The notes under the pieces are model-generated. The model saw only the letters and a program-made list of their open reading frames with translations, was not told where the DNA came from and ran no database searches. The position numbers and the translations under genes were made by a program. A stretch of 64,000 nucleotides of DNA from Muricea muricata (Eukaryota; Cnidaria; Anthozoa; Malacalcyonacea; Plexauridae): positions 2,046,001-2,110,000 of the forward strand of contig OY979719.1 of NCBI GenBank assembly GCA_963855995.1, read 5' to 3'. Numbering within the stretch: the stretch's first letter is position 1; each line of letters opens with the position of its first letter. Below are positions 58,318 through 64,000 of this stretch, one piece after another.

Positions 58318-60820
58318 TATTGTAAATAGTACAAATCAAAATTGTTATCAAATCAAAGTCTCAAACTAATTTAAATTATTCTACTCCATATAATGCCAGA
58401 CAGTTTTACTTTTTCTCAGGAAAGACCTTATGTTCAACAAGGTAAATTTGGCATGTTAATTAAGAAGTCTGTAAAATTTGAAATTGCATAGTATCAACTA
58501 AAAGCTTCATGTGACTTAAAACTTTTTCAAGTCGATGTAATACGAAGAACTCTGGTAAAGTATTTACTGTATCCAGGCATCAATAGAAAACTTTTAAAAT
58601 TAAAAATTGTAGTTACTTATACTTATTATTGGCCAACATCTGTACTGCTTGTTTATCTAGAAAATCTGGCATACTGTCAATTTTTTTAGTCCAAGGAAAC
58701 TTTTTTACTCTTAAATTCTTACATCCGCCACATCTTTTCTTTGCTAATAAAAAGAGCCCACAGAATTTATTTGGCAAGTTGTGGTTTTCTTTTTCATTTA
58801 AGATATGTAATTAATTGATAAAGTTAAAGAACAACTGCATCAGTTCATCTCAATTCCAAACAAGTTCCACTTTGTAAACAAAAGACAATATGCTAGCTTA
58901 TTTTGTCCTTAATAAGTAGTTCATCTTAAAGTTTGAAAGTCAACATTCTAGTACAAAATCACAAAGTCTGTATCTAAGATAAATTACCAGTAGTATAAAA
59001 TATTACAAAGTAATTTTTTAACTTTAAAGGGTCCAATATAACATTGAGAACTATTGTGATTTTCAAATGAACTTTCCAAACTTTCAAATGAACACTCAAA
59101 GCCAGCTTAAACAAAAGATGATTGAGATAGTAAACCAGGAAATAACATAGGTGTTGTAATTTTTTATCAAAAATATGATATAGTGCATATAACAGAAACA
59201 TTTCAATTAAAAAGTAGAAATATATTTCCTGTGGTTAGTTTTAATTGCTATATATATTGAAATTTTAGTATAATAATGGATGTTTTTGTTTCTGGCAAAG
59301 TCACCTCAATCTCCTTATGTTTAACCAACATTACAAAGTCAAATAATGACAAACACGAATGATTAAACACAAATTTATATTTTAATGGGTAAAAATAAAT
59401 ATGTCCAAATTAGTATAATCATGCATATAGGTCTAGTAGGGTACCAATTTTTAGAAACAGAATTGTGTGGTTTAGAGGCATAACATATAAAATTGCTAGA
59501 TTTGATATTTCAGTTTTTTAAGAAAGCCTTTTGTATGTGTTTTCATGAACTCTTGGGCCATAATTCAATTGATTTGAACCAAATAAGATTCTAACTTTCT
59601 TTTAAAACACAGTTCATCATTATTTGACTTTTTCTAAGATTAAAATGCTTCTGGAGCACATGAGATTCCACGGTATGTGTACCCACAAAATAATCGTCAA
59701 ATTAGGTGAGAATGAAACCGTCATGTCCAAAATTATACTGTCCCAAATTGTCCCATATTCAATATTGTACATGCAATATTCCAATACCTTTAACAATTTC
59801 ATTTTTCATAATCTGCCAGTTGTTGAGAGGAGGTTAAGCATTTTGTCGATCTACAAACAAATTTCAAAGAATTCTATTGAAGATAGATAACTGAAATGGT
59901 AAACAAACTGCAAAAGATAACAATGCAAGTGGTTGTGTAAAAACTAAAGACCACATAAAGTCGGCCATTCTGTACAGTGTTTGGATTTGACAGTTTGAAT
60001 TTTAATTGCCTCAAGAAAAGTCTAAAAGGCATTAAAAACATAACATTCCTTGTTCTTTTTTAACATCCCGACCTTGCACGACTCCCACATCCTGCTCCGT
60101 CTCCTCCTATCCACCTCCCACCCTCAAGGCCCTGTCACACGATGCAATTTTTCTTGCACTTGTAACTGCTCCGTCTCCTTCTCTATCCACCTCTTACCCT
60201 TAAGGCCCTGTCACACGGTGCACTTTTCCTTGCATTCACCGTAGCAAAAAAGATGGCAACATGTCGATTTTACCAGAATGCATTGCAGGTATCAAGAAAG
60301 AATACGTGGGAAAAGATGACAAGAAGCAAAGCTACTGGATTGAAATTTTAACACAAGTGTGAAAATAACCTATTGTCTTCTGTCTGTTCTTCAAAAGACG
60401 TTAATTTGCCTTTTTAAACAATTTCAGACTGCCATGCACTCTGGTAAAATCGACATTTGCCATCTTTTTTGCTACAGGGAAAATCTACTCTTAAGTAAAT
60501 TTGTGACAAATGTTTGGTACGTTAAAAAACCCCAGCAAACTGTGATGGAAACTTGCATTTGCCAATTTTACATCTCCCAATAGTAGAATTGCATTTCAAG
60601 TTGCAAGAAAAATTGCATTGTGACAGGACCTTTATTCTCCAGTGTTCCCGCCAACCTGCTCCCACCATTAGATGGAAAGTCCTTTTTTCACTACATTTTA
60701 GTAATTAGGCTACCCCCCTCCTCTCACAAGTCTGTAATCGCCTGACGAAATCAATTGGTCGACAGTCCAAGGCATGTTTTGTAATCGAAATTCACAAAAT
60801 TAAAATTAAATTGCCTTTTT

Positions 60821-61533
60821 TCAATAAATTTGAACCAGAACCAACTCTATACATAGAACTGTCTCAGCATACTTTCTTCGACAATCTCAACAATTCAAGA
60901 CCTCATTCAGTTTCTATAGCGGATTTCATGGTATTATTATCGAACCAACTTCAACTGAAAACGGTAGCCTTAATCTTACATGCGACCATAGCCATGCTTG
61001 GAAAGCACAAACTTACAATACTCGAAAATTGTACTTATTTCCAGTCTGATCTCTCAAAAATCGATCTCTATGCACAATCTAAGTACTTTGCTACAAATAA
61101 TGATAGAAAATAAAGCATATTACCTTAAAACAAAGTTAGGATGCATGAAAATTTAGAGGACTTTCAAGGAGCAAAATCTTCGAGCTAGAGAAAAATTTTG
61201 AAAAAATAGTATTCGGAAAATCTTCGAGCAGCGTCGGAAACCGACGAATTCCGAGGAACGCCGAAACTACCACTTTGTGTCGACATGCTCCGAGCAAGTT
61301 CCTTGTTCCTGATTCAGAAGAAGCTGTATCACAGATCAGATATAAACAGATAGGGAACTCGCACTCAATAACCTCAATTTTTGTGTCCCCGTGCTCACGT
61401 CATTCCACGCGCCACGCAAATTGCTCTGGCAAGTGTCGTTCGTCGTGTTTTCAGTCAAAAGCATAGGAAAAACGCCGTTCGAAAGTACAAAAATGAATAT
61501 TTTTGCGAAGTTCCTTCACCGATCTTCATTTTG
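60821..61533 (+). other. Unique segment between palindrome and repeat X, with one unassigned open frame
   Basis: An open frame runs through 60,811-61,113 (PEPTLYIELSQHTFFDN... ending ATNNDRK) without an ATG near its start, so it could be a 3' exon or a gene fragment. I recognise no domain. Downstream 61,114-61,533 shows no convincing frame. Confidence 0.35.
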
Positions 61534-61868
61534 TATGTATGTAGATATTTCAGTAGAATTTGCGTTTGATTCTTGTGTAAAAATTTCTAAATTTCCTTAA
61601 AAGTAGGAATAAACCAGAAAATGACGGAAACACGCTCTCAAAACTTCACCGCGACACATCGCTGGAATTTGTCGTTTTAAAGCATTTTGCATGAGAATCT
61701 TTGCACGTAAAACCTTCTTGCGGTTTAGATGTTCTAGCATGCACGTTTAAATGCGTGTTTTGTTGACACATTTCGCTAGAAATTGAGTTTAAACGCCGTG
61801 TTTAGGTCGGCTCACGCGGTTTGTGCCAGCGGTATCACCCATGAGCGCTGCACCGACTTCTGACACCG

Positions 61869-61906
<38 letters not shown>

Positions 61907-61957
61907 AAAAACGGGGCGAATTTAAAACTCCGCCTCGCCTACGGCAGGCGGAGTAAC
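61534..61957 (+). repeat. Palindrome-flanking direct repeat X, right copy (uninterrupted)
   Basis: Direct copy of 31,740-32,074 plus 34,282-34,354, including the same CTCCGCCT...AGGCGGAG hairpin. The site CCGACTTCTGAC at 61,853-61,864 is intact, i.e. without the E1-E3 insertions. An A-run of about 37 bp lies at 61,869-61,905 (12 A in the left copy). Confidence 0.85.
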
Positions 61958-62067
61958 AAGATACTTATTATTTAGAAATCAAAAAGGATTTAAGTAAATT
62001 TTCTTCATTCCCTTTGAAAAAATCATTCCTCGTTCAGAAAAAAGAAAGCAAAAGCAAGGAAGAACTC

Positions 62068-62433
62068 TACAGGGTGTCCCAAAAAACCCCAAAAACTATT
62101 GAAAATGATCTATTGTTAGAATTTCAATGCCTAGCACTAAATTGAACCCACGAGTGGATAAAGTATTGACATAACCGTCATAATTAATAGTAATCCTCAG
62201 GGTTAACCATTTTTATGCCAGACAAAAAAACTAAACCTACAAGTGCATATTAAAAATGCAATCAAATTTTATGCATGGTTATTTGATTTAGAGAAAACAA
62301 TTTACAAAATTCCCATGAGCAAAACAAACGTACTTTACAAAGATATTTTAATTTTTTAACAAGTGCTAGGGCATTCAAATGTTAACAATAGATCATTTTC
62401 AATAGTTTTGGGGGTTTTTTGGGACACCATGTA
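62068..62433. mobile_element. mariner-type non-autonomous element, TA target duplication
   Basis: TA at 62,068-62,069 then CAGGGTGTCCCAAAAAACCC; the right end is the reverse complement (GGGACACCATG then TA at 62,432-62,433). TIRs are about 50 bp (inner block AACTATTGAAAATGATCTAT). Interior ~270 bp, no transposase. It separates repeat X from the third arm copy. Confidence 0.85.
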
Positions 62434-64000
62434 CATTTTTTTTCATATTCCCCAGAGAATATGCTATTTCATTGTTTCCTACTTAGCTTCATTGATACAT
62501 GAAAAGAATAGTAATATTGATTATATTTTTTGAGCATTTTAAATTCCCAAGGGAATACAACATGCTTTGGTTTCCATGGTGATATTTAAATTCATGGTGG
62601 AGACTTGACCTAATGAAAATCCTCTTTGATTATTAATATAAGTATCTTGGCGCTTTCGGGTTTGTTTTGGTAAATACAAACAATTGGACAATTAAGCCAT
62701 TGTTTGTGTACACTAAAGCAAATAACGGAAGTGGTTTGAGAGCAGCTGCGACGTACCATGCAAATCAAGGCGTTTCGGTTAAATGAGTATGAGAATCGCA
62801 GACAATTAATATTCCACTGTGAAATATGAATGAAGTGTATGCACGTATACTTCATCCGGCAATTTATACTAGGATTGAACCTCGTATAGATTACCAAAGA
62901 TAAAGACAGCAAAGTCTTAAACTTTTATTTTCATGTTTCGCAATAACTGAAAAAGTCAATTTCACATTTTATAATTTCGTCTGCTAGGCTAAATGTATTT
63001 TCATACTTATTTGACCCAGCCTTAGATTTTGGTAAGTATTAGATTTATATTTACTTCGGAGCAGTTAACACAACGAAAAGCCCATGCCCTTTCAGCTAAG
63101 GTTTAAGGCTTGATAAATCAATCAAATACTCAGTCTAAGTGGGTTTAAGTAGCTAGAGATAACGTAATTTACCTTTTATTTTGATTTTTTGTTTATAACG
63201 TAATTTATTAGCTAAATGTATGGACTGTGAGGGTGTGCGCCGTGTGTAAGTTGCATGGGGTTAGGTTTATTAAAGGAACTAAAATTTTTGAAAGTATGCT
63301 TAAAAAATCTATCGCTACTTTTAACAAAACGGCTAGGAGTAAGTTCTCAACATTTAATTGCTCTAGTAATATTAGTATGTGCTGTGGCAAGATATTAGTG
63401 TCAAAATGTAGAATTTAAGTATAAGTTAGACAGCTCACCTGTTTTTGTTTAACGACCTTTATGTTTGTTTATTCGACCTTTTCTGTTTACTATTAGCCTA
63501 AAATATTGGAATACAATTACATTTAAAATGCATACTTTATCAAAATTTTAATTCTTTTAATTTTCGGTTTTGGGTGGCAGTCGGGGTGGGAGTGGTGCAT
63601 GCGGGTTTATCAGATGCGAGTGACGGTGCGATGGTGAGGAAAGCGAGGGTAACGAATGGAATGCAGGAGTTTAGCACCGAGGAAGACAGCTTAGAACTGA
63701 GGCAGGTAGGCAGTTGGTAGGATCAGCGGGGGGCACTTGTCGTTTGGCCTTGGGAATCAAATTTGCATGCGAAGTACTTAAGTTGCTAACGTTTGTTGCT
63801 TTAATTTTTTAGGTATGCGCGGCTGCTCTCTAGGGAAGATCAACTTAGCAATTTGCACTAGCATTTGCAAGGTTGGTCTTCTCTTCGCCCCGCTACCCTG
63901 GCCAGCTCTCTGAGTGCTACTTCCACCGTAAATAAGTAGAAGTACTTGTAATTGTAATATATACAAGTACTTCTACTTAGGTGGAAGTAGCACTTGGGGA
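62434..64000 (-). repeat. Third, diverged copy of part of the palindrome arm
   Basis: Direct relative of 54,780-56,460 and inverted relative of 38,715-40,395: shared blocks include TTGTTTGTGTACACTAAAGCAAAT, AACACAACGAAAAGCCCATGCC, GGACTGTGAGGGTGTGCGCCG, GGTGGCAGTCGGGGTGG and the terminal 117-bp-type hairpin. More substitutions and indels than between the two arms; lacks the GGGCCGG element. Runs off the window. Confidence 0.8.

Larger units (their letters stand above)
47498..60820 (-). repeat. Giant palindrome, right arm (13.32 kb)
   Basis: Reverse complement of 34,355-46,922. It is longer by 755 bp, explained by at least four right-arm insertions: about 26 bp near 47,700, about 362 bp at 52,479-52,841, 225 bp at 52,927-53,151 and about 134 bp at 53,529-53,661. 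Scattered single-base differences also separate the arms. Ends at 60,820, after TTGCC and a T-run. Confidence 0.93.

Noticed and set aside
34355-60820. Viral or Polinton-type giant element with inverted termini
   Set aside because: No polymerase, integrase, capsid or packaging-ATPase frames found in either arm.

Overview
The window is nuclear DNA of an early-branching animal, most likely a cnidarian. Five animal-type genes have GT-AG introns. The sequence is AT-rich and packed with short inverted-repeat elements, some carrying CCGGGTACTCCGG and CGAAGGCGAG motifs that I associate with cnidarian repeats. The phylum is inferred; no rRNA or mitochondrial marker is present.

Region 1 (1-22 kb) is gene-rich. 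In order it holds: a two-exon GPI-anchored Ly6/uPAR-domain protein (minus); single-exon phosphomevalonate kinase PMVK (minus); the 16-exon zinc metallopeptidase DPP3 (plus, 729 aa, all exon joins resolved); three-exon FRG1 (minus, 258 aa, convergent with DPP3); a five-exon SLC46-type major-facilitator transporter (plus, divergent from FRG1); and an intronless CDC14-like dual-specificity phosphatase of 737 codons (plus) that looks like an expressed retrogene. PMVK/DPP3 and FRG1/SLC46 are head-to-head pairs about 0.3-0.4 kb apart. These genes have unrelated housekeeping roles: isoprenoid synthesis, peptide turnover, RNA processing, solute transport and cell-cycle phosphatase. They do not form a pathway.

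Region 2 (22-34 kb) has no intact host gene. It contains an inverted pair of a repeat I call family F (22.6-23.7 and 26.4-28.3 kb), a 5'-truncated and frame-broken LINE reverse transcriptase, a CCTG-flanked miniature transposon, a TTAA-flanked element nested in an older fold-back element, a degenerate ~31-bp minisatellite, and three TIR elements (32,075-34,281) inserted on top of each other at one site.

Region 3 (34,355-60,820) is one huge palindrome. A 12.57-kb left arm and a 13.32-kb right arm are near-identical reverse complements around a 575-bp loop (46,923-47,497). The length difference is accounted for by insertions in the right arm. The arms contain only repeats and mobile-element-like sequence; no host gene was recognised. 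The core of each arm is again family F.

Region 4 (60.8-64 kb) holds a second copy of the sequence that flanks the palindrome on the left, including the empty target site for the three nested elements. It also holds a mariner-type TA-flanked element and a third, diverged copy of part of the palindrome arm, which runs off the window end.

The most interesting features are the giant palindrome with its flanking direct repeats, the three insertions stacked at one site with the empty allele preserved in the same window, and the intronless CDC14-like gene with a CRE-type site just upstream.
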